Shown here in pieces: positions 9,136 through 18,046 of a stretch of DNA of 64,000 nucleotides; within the stretch, counting starts at the first letter, position 1, and every line of letters starts with the position of its first letter. Source of the DNA: Rhodococcus sp. RD6.2 (GTDB lineage: Bacteria > Actinomycetota > Actinomycetes > Mycobacteriales > Mycobacteriaceae). The stretch covers positions 487,760 to 551,759 of the forward strand of contig NZ_CVQP01000006.1 in assembly GCF_001040705.1 (NCBI RefSeq). The letters are read 5' to 3'. Both the position numbers and the translations under genes were made by a program. The notes under the pieces are model-generated. The model searched no databases, was not told the origin of the DNA, and worked only from the letters and a program-made list of their open reading frames with translations.

Positions 9136-10058
9136 CGTGTTCTCGTCAGCGCGGCGGCGACGATGGCGGCCCGGCGACGCCGTGGCACCACCACCCGCCG
9201 CTGCAGGACCGGGAATCCGCCTCGCTCGATCTCGTCGAGGATCGCCGCGTACAGCTCGAACGCGGCGACCATCCCGGGCCGCACGCGCGGGGACAGCATC
9301 GCCAGGCCGGGTTCGGCGAGGCGGTACCAGTGTCGGTTGACCGCGATCAGGTGCGCGAGGGCGCGGTCGACTCGCGGATCCCGGCGGCCGCGGTCGCGGC
9401 ACGCGCGGAGCAGGTCCGCGTCGACGCCGAACGCGGAGAGCTCGTCGGCCGGGAGGTAGACGCGACCCCGGTCGAGGTCCTCGCCGACGTCGCGCAGGAA
9501 GTTCGTCAGCTGGAACGCCTCACCGAGGGTCGCGGCCGCAGGTTCCGCCTCGGCGGTCGCGACCACGGTGCCGAGGACGGGCAGCATCTGCAGTCCGATC
9601 GCGGCCGCCGACCCGTGCATGTACTTGCGCAGGGCCGTCATCGTCGGATAGGTGGCCCGAAAGTGGGGAGCGCCGGGCAGGTCCATGCGCATCGCGGTGA
9701 GGAACGCGGCGAAGTGGTCGGGGGCGATGTGGTACCGGGTGATGGTGTCGGCCACGGCACGCACCACGGACCGGGTGTTCGTCGCATTGCCGGCCAGCGC
9801 CGCCGCCAGTTCCGCCTCGATGCGGTCGAGCTCCGCGAGACGCGCGGCGGGGGAGTCGGCGGAGGTGTCCACGACGTCGTCGACGGTCCGGGCGAATCCG
9901 TACAGGGCGTGCACGGCGGGACGGTCGCGGCCGGGGAGCAGTCGTGTCGCGAGGTGGTAGCTCTTGCCGTGGTGGGCGGCGAGCTGCCTGCAGTACCGGT
10001 ACGCGGCGTCCAGGTCGGGGTCGGCCTGCGGTAGGCCCACGGCGGTCACGTCAGTCAC
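9120..10058 (-). CDS. crtB: Phytoene synthase
   Basis: Joins two geranylgeranyl diphosphates head-to-head to make phytoene, the committed C40 carotenoid step. The 312-residue protein has both aspartate-rich substrate-Mg motifs of the squalene/phytoene synthase family: DDVVD (60-64, in ARTVDDVVD) and DVGED (190-194, in TNFLRDVGEDLDRGRVYLP). GTG 10058 overlaps the end of mptA by eight bases, so it is the last gene of the idsA2-crtI-mptA-crtB operon. It converges on the SDR gene with a 16-base overlap. The family also contains HpnC/HpnD-type enzymes, but the neighbouring crtI makes CrtB the clear reading. Confidence 0.94.
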   Translation of the reverse strand: MTDVTAVGLPQADPDLDAAYRYCRQLAAHHGKSYHLATRLLPGRDRPAVHALYGFARTVDDVVDTSADSPAARLAELDRIEAELAAALAGNATNTRSVVRAVADTITRYHIAPDHFAAFLTAMRMDLPGAPHFRATYPTMTALRKYMHGSAAAIGLQMLPVLGTVVATAEAEPAAATLGEAFQLTNFLRDVGEDLDRGRVYLPADELSAFGVDADLLRACRDRGRRDPRVDRALAHLIAVNRHWYRLAEPGLAMLSPRVRPGMVAAFELYAAILDEIERGGFPVLQRRVVVPRRRRAAIVAAALTRTRQPAV

Positions 10059-11604
10059 TGGTCGCGGTGACGACGGCGGCCACCGGAGCGTTCGCCTTCG
10101 CGGTCCGCACCGATCGCAGTCGCAGGGGATCGACCGCGACGAGTGAGCGTCCCGCCACCACGGCCGCGAACGTCGCGAGCAGGACGTGCGGCAGCGAGTA
10201 CAGACCGATGGACCCGTCGGGCTGGAACACCAGCATGAGCCATGTGGACATGCCCACGAGCCAGGCCAGGGTGGTCGTGGACATCGCGAAGCCCGCAGCG
10301 ACGGCGAGCGGCCAGGAGTAGTACCAGGGCAGTGCGGCGGGGGACAGCAGCACGATCACGACCAGCGCGACGAGGATGCCCAGCACGGCCTGCTTCTCGG
10401 TCCTGCGGAAGTGCCACCAGATCGCGACGAGCGCCACCACCATGACCAGCGCGGAGATCGCGCGTGTCACCTCGAGCACCGGTCCGAGACGCAGTCCGGT
10501 CGCCCACGACGTCGAGACGGTCACGATGTGCGCGAGGATCGTCGGAACCGACAGCCAGTTGATGATCTTCGCCGAACCCTGCAATGCGGTCAGCCACCCG
10601 AGCCCGACCCCCGCGATCAGCGAGCAGACCGCGAACACGGCCGCGAAGACACCGAAACCGGCGCCCGCGGTCCGGGCGAAAAGCATGACGGGCGACGCCG
10701 GTTCGCGTCCCTTTGCGCGCGCCTTCTCTCGTTCGTGGATCATCCAGATCCACACGACGAAGGGCAGCGCGATCCCTGCCATCGCCTTCACCGCGACGCC
10801 GAGGGCGATGACCGCGATGCCCGCGACATGCCTGCGTTCGAGCGCGAGGACGATGCCCGCGACCATGAGGCCGACCATGAGCAGTTCGTTGTGCACGCCG
10901 CCGACCAGGTGGATCAGGACGAGCGGATTGAGGACGGCGAGCCACAGGGCGGTCGCCGGGTCGCCCCCGAGGTGGCGTGCGAGTTTCGGCAGCGCCCACA
11001 TCATCAGGGCCAGGCCGGGAAGCATGGTCAGCCGCAGCAGCATGGTGCCCGCGATGACGTTGTCGCCGGTCACGGTGGTGATGCCCTGCCCGAGGAGCAG
11101 CGAGACCGGACCGTACGGCGCCGTTGTGGTCGTCCACACGTTGCTGACGTTGTCGAGCAGGACACCCGGATTGGCGACGGGTCCGACGGCGTAGGGGTCG
11201 TACCCGTCCCGGAGCAGTGCGCCCTGGGCGAGGTACGAGTAGGCGTCCCGACTGAAGAGCGGGACCGCCAGCAGTAGGGGCGCGGTCTGTGCGGCGATCA
11301 CCCAGCGCAGTTCCCGCACGTCAACGAGCCCGGCTCGAACGTTGCGACCGATTCGCACCCAGGCCGCGATCATCAGCAGGACGCCGATCCAGACGATCAG
11401 GCCGGACAGGATCAGGCCGTGCCCGAAGCGCAGCCACGACAGGTACATCGATTCGAGCAGCGGATCGCGGCGGCGTACGGCACCGGAGCCGAAGCTGCCG
11501 AAGGTGATCATCACCGCACCGACGACTCCGAGGATCGCGGCGTGGCCTGCGTCACTGCGGAGGAAACGGCCGCGCGGGGCCGACACAGGCAGGGGGGCTG
11601 ACAT
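10051..11604 (-). CDS. mptA: Alpha-(1->6)-mannopyranosyltransferase MptA
   Basis: A polytopic GT-C transferase that extends the alpha-1,6-mannan backbone of lipomannan from decaprenyl-phosphate-mannose on the outer face of the membrane. It is 517 residues from ATG 11604, close to M. tuberculosis MptA (Rv2174). Shared stretches include SGAVRRRDPLLESMYLSWLR, PVFSRDAYSYLAQGALLRDG, TTAPYGPVSLLL, IHLVGGVHNELLMVGLM and PAALPWYYSWPLAVAAG; the SRDAYSY acidic loop is the expected catalytic site. An in-frame GTG at 11748, three bases after crtI, would add 48 poorly conserved residues. I prefer 11604 because GGGAGAT precedes it and a TAAACT box (11684-11679) suggests an internal promoter. Confidence 0.9.
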   Translation of the reverse strand: MSAPLPVSAPRGRFLRSDAGHAAILGVVGAVMITFGSFGSGAVRRRDPLLESMYLSWLRFGHGLILSGLIVWIGVLLMIAAWVRIGRNVRAGLVDVRELRWVIAAQTAPLLLAVPLFSRDAYSYLAQGALLRDGYDPYAVGPVANPGVLLDNVSNVWTTTTAPYGPVSLLLGQGITTVTGDNVIAGTMLLRLTMLPGLALMMWALPKLARHLGGDPATALWLAVLNPLVLIHLVGGVHNELLMVGLMVAGIVLALERRHVAGIAVIALGVAVKAMAGIALPFVVWIWMIHEREKARAKGREPASPVMLFARTAGAGFGVFAAVFAVCSLIAGVGLGWLTALQGSAKIINWLSVPTILAHIVTVSTSWATGLRLGPVLEVTRAISALVMVVALVAIWWHFRRTEKQAVLGILVALVVIVLLSPAALPWYYSWPLAVAAGFAMSTTTLAWLVGMSTWLMLVFQPDGSIGLYSLPHVLLATFAAVVAGRSLVAVDPLRLRSVRTAKANAPVAAVVTATSD

Positions 11605-11751
11605 CGGTTGCGGATCTCCCCCCGAATCGGCGTGCGGCAGCCACCGGCGTCGGAGCGGTGGAACAGTGTCGGCCACAGAGTTTAGTGGGTGTTCGGCCCG
11701 ACCCGGGAATTGTGCCGACGCGTAGCTGTTCACCTGGCGTTTCGTCACCGG

Positions 11752-13287
11752 TCACGCGCACGCGATGCGGGCAGCTGCGAGTTTGCCCGACAACAGGACC
11801 GTCGGTACCCCGACTCCCGGGGTTGTTCCGCAGCCGGCGAGCACGACGTTCGCGGCGCCGGTGTCGAGGTTGCCGCGTCGGAACGGGCCGGTCTGGACGA
11901 ACAGGTGCGCGGCGGCGAACGGTGAGCCGTCCGCCATGCCCTTGGCCGCCCACGTGTGCGGGGTGTCGAGGTGATCGACGCGGAAGTGTTCGGCGATCCC
12001 GGTGTAGCCGCGCGACTCCAGCAGCGCCAGCAACTCCCGGACATAGGGTTGGCCGAGGGTGGCCCAGTCGAGACGGGCGCTGCGCAGGTTGGGGCACGGG
12101 GCGAGCACGGAGAGCGGTTCGTGCAGTTCGCCGTCGCGGGTGAGCCGCAGGGCCGGGTCGGTGCAGGCGGGCCGGGTGAGCAGCAGTGACGGGTCGCTCA
12201 TCAGTCGGCCACGACCGGCGCGCGCGGTGATCTCCCTGAAGGTGCGCGACCACGCGGCGCCGAAGTCGATGGTGTGGTGTCCGCTGTCACGCCACTGCTG
12301 AGCGACCGCGACCGGGACGGTGCCGTGCGCGACGACCGCGGACGGGGAGTGCCGGACCGGCCGGCGCGGCAGCCGCCTGCAGGGGAGCAGGGACTCGGCG
12401 GAACCGAGGTCGGCGGTGACGACGACGGCGTCGGCGTCGAAGACCCGTCCGTCCGCGGATCGCACCGCCACGGCGCGATCCCCGTCGTAGTCGATCGAGG
12501 CGACCTCCGTGTCCAGTTCGATCCGACCGCCCGCATCGGTCAGCGCCGACGCCATCGCCTCGGCGACCCGACGCATGCCGCCGTCGGGGAAGTACACGCC
12601 GGTCGAGGTGTCCATGTGGGCGATCGCGCCGTACACGCCGAGCGCCCGGGACGGCGCGACCCCGGCGTAGAGGGCCTGGAAGGTGAAGATCCGCTGCAGT
12701 CGCGGATCGTGCACCAGGCGGGCGACCTGAGGGCCGAGTCGGCCGAACCCGCGGTGGCGCACCAGCGTCACCAGGTCGCGGCGCGCGGACGGCGAGCGAA
12801 CCAGGTCGAGCGGCGAATCGAAGTTCGCGTCCATGAAGCTGTCGAAGTCGGCGTCGAAGATCGTGGCCAGCCAGGCCCGCAGCCGGCGGTATCGGGTGCT
12901 CTCCTCGGGTCCGCAGACCCGCGCGATCTCGTCGGCCATCGCGTCCTCGTCGGCGTGCACGCGCAGCGCGGACCCGTCCGCGAATCGGGCGTGGTACGAC
13001 GGGTCGAGGCGGTGGATGCGTAGCGGCGGGGTCACGGATCCGGCAGTGGCGCCGACCGCGGCGAGAGCCTCGTCGACGAGTTCGGGCATCGTGAGAACCG
13101 TTGCACCGCTGTCGATGTCGTATCCGGGGCCGTGGAACACCCCGACCCGGCCACCGACGCTGTCGTCGCGTTCGAGGACCGTCACCTCGCGTCCCGATCC
13201 GCGCAGGTGCAGGGCAGCGGCCAGCCCGGCGAGGCCGGCGCCGACGACGACAACGCGGTCGGTGGGCCCGGGAACCGTGCGAACCAT
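11752..13287 (-). CDS. crtI: Phytoene desaturase
   Basis: A 511-residue FAD-dependent desaturase converting phytoene to lycopene by successive dehydrogenations. The N-terminal dinucleotide fold is VVVVGAGLAGLAAALHL (12-28) followed by the acidic ERDD end of beta-2 and GGR. VYFPDGGMRRVAEAMASAL is a family motif. The C-terminal FAD-contact segment contains GCGTTPGVGVPTVLLSGKL. The start ATG 13287 shares one base with the idsA2 stop (TGATG), so translation is probably coupled. Its neighbours idsA2 and crtB supply substrate and precede it in the pathway. A four-step desaturase is expected; step number cannot be read from sequence. Confidence 0.95.
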   Translation of the reverse strand: MVRTVPGPTDRVVVVGAGLAGLAAALHLRGSGREVTVLERDDSVGGRVGVFHGPGYDIDSGATVLTMPELVDEALAAVGATAGSVTPPLRIHRLDPSYHARFADGSALRVHADEDAMADEIARVCGPEESTRYRRLRAWLATIFDADFDSFMDANFDSPLDLVRSPSARRDLVTLVRHRGFGRLGPQVARLVHDPRLQRIFTFQALYAGVAPSRALGVYGAIAHMDTSTGVYFPDGGMRRVAEAMASALTDAGGRIELDTEVASIDYDGDRAVAVRSADGRVFDADAVVVTADLGSAESLLPCRRLPRRPVRHSPSAVVAHGTVPVAVAQQWRDSGHHTIDFGAAWSRTFREITARAGRGRLMSDPSLLLTRPACTDPALRLTRDGELHEPLSVLAPCPNLRSARLDWATLGQPYVRELLALLESRGYTGIAEHFRVDHLDTPHTWAAKGMADGSPFAAAHLFVQTGPFRRGNLDTGAANVVLAGCGTTPGVGVPTVLLSGKLAAARIACA

Positions 13288-14375
13288 CAGGCGCTGCGTC
13301 TGCCGACCGCGACGGCCATCGCCCGCAGTTCGTCCTTCGCGGCCGCGGTCGCCGTCGACGCGTCCAGTGCACGCAACCCGGCCGTGGTGAGGTCGTCGAT
13401 ACGCGCCTGCACGGCGTCCACCGCACCGAGGTCGGTGATGACCTGCCTCATCCGTTGCACCTGATCGTCCGTCAGATCGGCGCCGATACCGCGGCGCAGG
13501 AAGTCCGCGGTTCCCGGATCGGACGCGTCCGCGCGCACCAGGGCTTCGGCGAACAGCACCGTGCGCTTGCCCTCCCGCAAGTCGTCACCGGACGGCTTCC
13601 CGGTCACCGCCGGGTCCCCGAAGACCCCGAGCAGGTCGTCCTGGAGCTGGAACGCGATACCGATGTCGGTGCCGAACTCCCGGTACGCCGCGATCAGCGC
13701 GTCGTCGGCGCCCGCCAGCGCGGCACCGAGATGCAGGGGCCGCTCGATCGTGTACGCCGCGGTCTTGTAGCGGTTGATCCGCAGGGCCGCCGCCACCGAC
13801 TCGTCGCCCGTGACCTCCGTGCTGATGTCGAGGTACTGCCCGCCGAGGACCTCGGTGCGCATCGCCGACCACACCGGCGCGATCCGGGCCTGCGCCGCGG
13901 CGTCGACGCCGGATTCGCGCACCATGTCGTCCGCCCAGGAGAGGGCGAGGTCGCCGAGCAGGATGGCGACGGACTCGCCGAACTTCCCGGGGTCTCCGGC
14001 CCAGCCGCCGACGGAGTGCCGGTGCGCGAACTCGACGTGCAGCGTCGGGAAACCGCGGCGGGTTGCCGAGGAGTCGATGATGTCGTCGTGCACGAGTGCG
14101 CACGCCTGGACCAGTTCGAGGGCCGCGCACGCGCGGAGCACCGCGTCGGCGTCCCCACCGTTCGGGTCGCCACCCGCGCCGAGCCAGCCCGTCCACGCGA
14201 ACGCCGGACGCACCCGCTTACCGCCCCGCAGGACGAACGCCTCCAGCGTCGCCGTCGCGTCCGTGAACGTGCCACCGACCGCCTCGGTCAGGGGACGACG
14301 GGACTCGAAGAAGCCGCGCAATGCCGCCTCGACAGCCGGCAGTGGAGAGATGGTCGGGCCGGGAGGGGTGGTCAT
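13287..14375 (-). CDS. idsA2: Geranylgeranyl diphosphate synthase (polyprenyl synthase; IdsA2/CrtE)
   Basis: An all-alpha trans-prenyltransferase making GGPP from IPP and allylic diphosphates, 362 residues. The first aspartate-rich motif is DDIID (in LVHDDIIDSS) and the second is DDLLGVFGD (in QLQDDLLGVFGD). GGKRVRPA binds diphosphate. The orthologue in M. tuberculosis is idsA2 (Rv2173), next to mptA as here. ATG 14375 is chosen over GTG 14411 because TAGGCT (14388-14383) ends seven bases before it, a leaderless arrangement. The divergent metF begins only about 60 bases away. It is first gene of the idsA2-crtI-mptA-crtB operon and feeds CrtB. Confidence 0.92.
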   Translation of the reverse strand: MTTPPGPTISPLPAVEAALRGFFESRRPLTEAVGGTFTDATATLEAFVLRGGKRVRPAFAWTGWLGAGGDPNGGDADAVLRACAALELVQACALVHDDIIDSSATRRGFPTLHVEFAHRHSVGGWAGDPGKFGESVAILLGDLALSWADDMVRESGVDAAAQARIAPVWSAMRTEVLGGQYLDISTEVTGDESVAAALRINRYKTAAYTIERPLHLGAALAGADDALIAAYREFGTDIGIAFQLQDDLLGVFGDPAVTGKPSGDDLREGKRTVLFAEALVRADASDPGTADFLRRGIGADLTDDQVQRMRQVITDLGAVDAVQARIDDLTTAGLRALDASTATAAAKDELRAMAVAVGRRSA

Positions 14376-14382
14376 GGACGTC

Positions 14383-14428
14383 AGCCTAGTGGTGGCCGGT
14401 GATCGCCCCACGGGCTCGCCCCTATGAT
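14383..14428. promoter_or_regulatory. Divergent leaderless promoters of idsA2 and metF
   Basis: On the minus strand TAGGCT (14388-14383) precedes ATG 14375 by seven bases. On the plus strand TATGAT (14423-14428) precedes GTG 14435 by six bases. Both fit the actinobacterial TANNNT -10 placed so that transcription starts at the start codon. The two -10 boxes are 34 bases apart, so the two transcription units probably compete or share regulation. Confidence 0.6.
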
Positions 14429-14434
14429 TGGGCC

Positions 14435-15400
14435 GTGACTTTTGATGCCGTCAGGGGGCGGTCCAGCGAGGGATGGGTGACCCGGACCCCGTCCATCGTC
14501 GACCGCATCGGTGCCGCCGAGGGCAGGATCCCGTTCTCCGTCGAGTTCTCTCCGCCGCGCGACGCCGACGCCGAAGCGCGGCTGTGGCGTGCCGTCCGCG
14601 AGTTCGAGCGCATGGGCCCGGCCTTCGTGTCCATGACCTACGGCGCGGGCGGGTCCACCCGAGACCGCACCGTGCGCGTGACCGGCGACCTCGCCGAGGA
14701 GACCACGCTGCTTCCGGTCGCGCACCTGACCGCGGTCGGGCACAGCGTCGACGAGCTGCGCACGATGTGCGGCGCATACGCGGACCGCGGAATCAGCAAC
14801 GTCCTCGTGCTGCGCGGCGACCCCCCGGGCGATCCGCTGGGTGACTGGGTCAAGCATCCAGAGGGCGTCGAGTACGCGGAGGAACTGGTTCGCCTGGTCC
14901 GCGACATGGGCGACTTCCACGTCGGCGTCGCGTCGTTCCCCGAGGGGCACTACCGGGCGCCGGACCTCGACCACGACACGAAGTACCTGGTGGCGAAGCT
15001 CCGTGCAGGCGCCGAATACTCGATCACCCAGATGTTCTTCGACGTCGACGACTACCTGCGACTGCGGGACCGGGTCGCCGCGCTCGACCCCGAGCAGGGC
15101 GCGAAGCCGATCATCCCGGAGATCATGCCGATCACATCGTTGCGGTCGGCGCGGCGCAGTCTCGAACTGTCGGGGTCGAAGCTGCCCGCGGTGTTGGAGG
15201 AGCGGCTCACGAGGGCCGCCGGGGACGGCCCGGAGGAGAACCGGGCTGCCGTCCGCGAGGTGGGCATCGAGGTGGCCACCGAACTCGCCGAGCGGCTGAT
15301 CTCCGAGGGGGCACCGTGCCTGCACTTCATCACGCTGAACTTCGCGCGGGCCACTCGTGAGGTGCTCACGAACCTGGGCCTGGCGTCCCACGTCGCGTAG
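14435..15400 (+). CDS. metF: 5,10-methylenetetrahydrofolate reductase
   Basis: A 321-residue TIM-barrel protein of the MetF family, which reduces methylene-THF to methyl-THF for methionine synthesis. Features are SVEFSPPRD near the N-terminus (PPK/PPR FAD-proximal motif), SMTYGAGGSTRDRT, HLTAVGHS, LVLRGDPPGD, GVASFPEGHY, ITQMFFDVDDYLRL and PEIMPITSL. The locus equivalent in M. tuberculosis is Rv2172c. Mycobacterial members of this lineage are reported to be divergent F420- or NADH-using enzymes without tightly bound FAD, so cofactor use is open. GTG 14435 has a near-consensus TATGAT six bases upstream and no Shine-Dalgarno, so the mRNA is probably leaderless. Confidence 0.9.
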   Translation: MTFDAVRGRSSEGWVTRTPSIVDRIGAAEGRIPFSVEFSPPRDADAEARLWRAVREFERMGPAFVSMTYGAGGSTRDRTVRVTGDLAEETTLLPVAHLTAVGHSVDELRTMCGAYADRGISNVLVLRGDPPGDPLGDWVKHPEGVEYAEELVRLVRDMGDFHVGVASFPEGHYRAPDLDHDTKYLVAKLRAGAEYSITQMFFDVDDYLRLRDRVAALDPEQGAKPIIPEIMPITSLRSARRSLELSGSKLPAVLEERLTRAAGDGPEENRAAVREVGIEVATELAERLISEGAPCLHFITLNFARATREVLTNLGLASHVA

Positions 15401-15435
15401 GCGCCCGTCAGTCCCTGTGGTCGGGGCGAAGTCGC

Positions 15436-16560
15436 TCAGGAGTCGCGGAGCGGCCTGTTCTTCCAGGTGAGGGTGCCGCGGCGGCGTCGTAGGTGTGAGT
15501 CGACGGTCAGTGCCGCGAGCCCCGCCACGGACAGCGGGTGCGCGGCGGCGTCGGCCCCGTCCCGCACGGTGAGTGCGCGTCCCGACTCGACTCGGCGAGC
15601 CAGCAGCCGTGATGCCACGGCAGCGGCGAAGGCCGCCGCACCCCACCGGCGCGGACGGGTCACGAGCGGGCCGGCCGTGTACCCGAGGACCGTCACGCCG
15701 AGCACCGCCGCGGCGCCGACCGGGGACCCGAACTGCGTCCACAGCCAGCGGCCGTGACCGTCTCGAACCTGGGCGGCCGACGAGTACATCCGGCACGACG
15801 CGAACTCGCCGGCGACGGCGACCGCGGTGCGTCTGCCCGCGCGGCGCATCGTTCGCGCCAACTCCAGGTCCTCGGCCACGCACGAGGCGACGGCCCGGTG
15901 CCCTCCGACGGCGCGGTAGGCGTCGGCATCGAACACCATGAACTGGCCGCACGCCACCGCCATCGACGGGCGCGTGCTGCGGTTCGCGATCGGCAACGGC
16001 GCGGTGGCCAGCCATGACCAGCACAGCAGCGGCTGCAGCAGTCGCTCGCCCGCCGTCACCGCGACCTGGAAGGGCCACGGCGACAACAGATCCACCCGGA
16101 GTTCGCGCAGGGCGCGCGCGGCAGCGGCCAGCGCGTCGGGGGCGAGTCGGACGTCGGCGTCGAGAAAGACGAGGACACCGCCGCGATCGGCGGACAGGTC
16201 CGCGAGTCGCGAGCAGGCGTGCGGTTTGCCGAGCCATCCGGGCGGGGGATCGCCTTCGGCCTCCTCGATCGAGAACCTGCCGTCGGCCGCGGCGGCTGCC
16301 GTGGCCGACGCCGCCGTCCCGTCACCGGAATCGTCGTCCAGGATCAGGATCCGTAGGTCCGGGACCCCGCGCTGCGCACGCAGGTCGGCGACGAGCCGCG
16401 GCAGCGTCTCGACCTCGTCGCGAGCCGGAATGCACACCGTCACCGGCTCGGTGACGGGTGAACCCGCGCGCAGACGCGGCGCGGTCGCCGCATTCAGCGC
16501 CGCGATGGCCAGCCCTCCCGCGGACACCGCGACCGGGACACCGACGAATCGGCGCGTCAC
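15436..16560 (-). CDS. Family 2 glycosyltransferase, probable carotenoid glycosyltransferase (CruG-like)
   Basis: A 374-residue membrane-associated GT2 enzyme: an N-terminal helix (about 10-28), a GT-A domain starting VCIPARDEVETLP, the nucleotide-sugar DxD in FLDADV, acceptor-side motifs GQFMVFDADAYRAVGG and AEDLELARTMRRAG, then C-terminal membrane segments (about 255-300). GTG 16560 overlaps the lppM stop as GTGA, so it ends the GNAT-crtO-cruF-lppM-GT2 operon. CruF hydratases are commonly partnered with the GT2 enzyme CruG, which glycosylates the new hydroxyl; that is my inferred role. A hopanoid or other lipid glycosyltransferase is the main alternative. Confidence 0.75.
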   Translation of the reverse strand: MTRRFVGVPVAVSAGGLAIAALNAATAPRLRAGSPVTEPVTVCIPARDEVETLPRLVADLRAQRGVPDLRILILDDDSGDGTAASATAAAAADGRFSIEEAEGDPPPGWLGKPHACSRLADLSADRGGVLVFLDADVRLAPDALAAAARALRELRVDLLSPWPFQVAVTAGERLLQPLLCWSWLATAPLPIANRSTRPSMAVACGQFMVFDADAYRAVGGHRAVASCVAEDLELARTMRRAGRRTAVAVAGEFASCRMYSSAAQVRDGHGRWLWTQFGSPVGAAAVLGVTVLGYTAGPLVTRPRRWGAAAFAAAVASRLLARRVESGRALTVRDGADAAAHPLSVAGLAALTVDSHLRRRRGTLTWKNRPLRDS

Positions 16561-17270
16561 ACCTTGTTCTGGTTGGCGCCGTCGCTGCGCACGTACCGGG
16601 GAGAGCGGTCCCGCTTCACGTAGGCCATCACGCCGACGACGATTGCCACACCGAGGGTGATGCCGCCCATGATGCCCGCCCAGCCCGCGAAGCCCCTGGT
16701 GCTCGGATCCTGATACCGGACCTCGGCGCGCATCGTGTTCACCTCGCCGGGGACGAGCTTCCAGGTGACGATGGAGTCGCCGTCCCTGGTCCCGTTGGTG
16801 GTCGCGACCCGCGCGGGGAACGCGACGGTGACCTGGATGTCGCTGCTGTCGGGCACGGCCTTGAGGTCGGCCTTTCCGTCGAGGGTGACGACGTCACCGG
16901 CCCGCTGGAAGTTCAACTGCACGGCGGGCCCGGTCTGGCTCGACATCGACCCGAGCTGCTGGACCTCGCCGAAGGTGAGGTCGGTGAAGAACACCTGGCT
17001 GCCGACGTACCCGTCCTGCTTGTACTCCTGGACGCGTACCTTGCCGGTCAGCGAGTCCGGCGCCGTCAGCTCGGGACCCTTGTCCTCGGCGCTGGTGGGG
17101 ACGTTTGCGGCAACCAATTGGCCCGACACCCGGTCGTCGGAGGACACGCCCATCGACACCTGAACCCGCAGGCATCCGCTGAGCAGCGGCACGGCGAGCA
17201 GCAGCAGCGCGGTCAGTGCGGCCACTCGGGCGCGCGGTCGTCGAACACGGGGCGGGGTGTCGGTGAGCAC
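16557..17270 (-). CDS. lppM: Lipoprotein LppM
   Basis: A 237-residue cell-envelope lipoprotein with an N-terminal signal peptide, lipobox LLSGC (lipidated Cys33), a large outer domain and a C-terminal transmembrane helix (about 192-214, ITLGVAIVVGVMAYV) ending in a short basic cytosolic tail. This dual anchoring and the neighbourhood match M. tuberculosis LppM (Rv2171), implicated in regulating mannosylated lipids and phagosome blocking. GTG 17270 lies inside the end of cruF (58-base overlap), placing the signal peptide at the true N-terminus. The frame continues upstream but only as antisense-like sequence. It is translationally coupled to cruF and GT2. Confidence 0.88.
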   Translation of the reverse strand: MLTDTPPRVRRPRARVAALTALLLLAVPLLSGCLRVQVSMGVSSDDRVSGQLVAANVPTSAEDKGPELTAPDSLTGKVRVQEYKQDGYVGSQVFFTDLTFGEVQQLGSMSSQTGPAVQLNFQRAGDVVTLDGKADLKAVPDSSDIQVTVAFPARVATTNGTRDGDSIVTWKLVPGEVNTMRAEVRYQDPSTRGFAGWAGIMGGITLGVAIVVGVMAYVKRDRSPRYVRSDGANQNKV

Positions 17271-18046
17271 TCGGATATGGTGCCAGCCCGCCGAGAACGC
17301 GTCACCAGCGGCACGCCGACGATCCCCATGCCGACGAGCCCGTAGACCGCGGACCACCCGAGTTCCGGGAGGAAGACGGCGTGGGCCAGCGCCGATCCGA
17401 GCCAGGTCCACAGGAAGAGCGAGAGCGGAACGACGTCCTCGCGTCGGGTCGAGGTGGGCCGGGACCGGTCCAGCCACGCGAGGGTGACGGCGATCGCGCC
17501 CGCGATCAGCAGCCAACCCAGGTAGTTGGTCCACGGAATCGGTTCGAGCCCGGGGGGCGAGGGATGCGGCGAGCACCACATCCACTGACCGTCCGCGACC
17601 ATCTGCGGATCCAGGTAGAGGTCCCAGCCGACGATGCCGACGGTCGCCAGTGCGACCCGCACGGCCGGTCGGGAGCGGTCGACGACATGGGTGACGGCGA
17701 TCCACACCGGATAGCTGCCCGCCGTCCATGCCAGCGGCACCAGCAGCGGCACCCCGGCCAGTTCCGGGCCGAGCCTGCCGTCGGCATACGTGTAGCAGCC
17801 GAACGGGAAGCCCGTTGCGGTGCCCAGGATCTCCGAGAACAGCCCGAGTCCGGCGGTGACGGCGAGCATGATCGCGGTCCACCGGCCTCCGCGCGTCGCC
17901 CACGCATGCGCGACCGCGGCGACGGTCAACGCGAGCACCACGACGACGGTGACGGTGTCGCGGGCGTCGCCGTCGACGAGCGGGTAGACGATCTGTGCGG
18001 AGACCGCGACCACCGCGGCGACGACGGTCGGGGCCTGCCGACTCAT
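17213..18046 (-). CDS. cruF: Carotenoid 1',2'-hydratase-like membrane protein (CruF family)
   Basis: A 277-residue polytopic membrane protein of the carotenoid biosynthesis (CruF, formerly DUF422) family. It has about seven hydrophobic segments and the family-typical GFPFGCYTYADGRLGPELAGVPLLVPLAW region (two adjacent motifs), GWDLYLDPQMVADGQW and GIPWTNYLGWL-like IPWTNYLGWL. Known CruF enzymes add water across the C1',C2' double bond of acyclic carotenoid ends. That hydroxyl can then be glycosylated. ATG 18046 overlaps the crtO stop as ATGA. It sits between crtO and lppM in a fully overlapping operon. Exact substrate (lycopene or gamma-carotene type) is inferred. Confidence 0.85.
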   Translation of the reverse strand: MSRQAPTVVAAVVAVSAQIVYPLVDGDARDTVTVVVVLALTVAAVAHAWATRGGRWTAIMLAVTAGLGLFSEILGTATGFPFGCYTYADGRLGPELAGVPLLVPLAWTAGSYPVWIAVTHVVDRSRPAVRVALATVGIVGWDLYLDPQMVADGQWMWCSPHPSPPGLEPIPWTNYLGWLLIAGAIAVTLAWLDRSRPTSTRREDVVPLSLFLWTWLGSALAHAVFLPELGWSAVYGLVGMGIVGVPLVTRSRRAGTISECSPTPRPVFDDRAPEWPH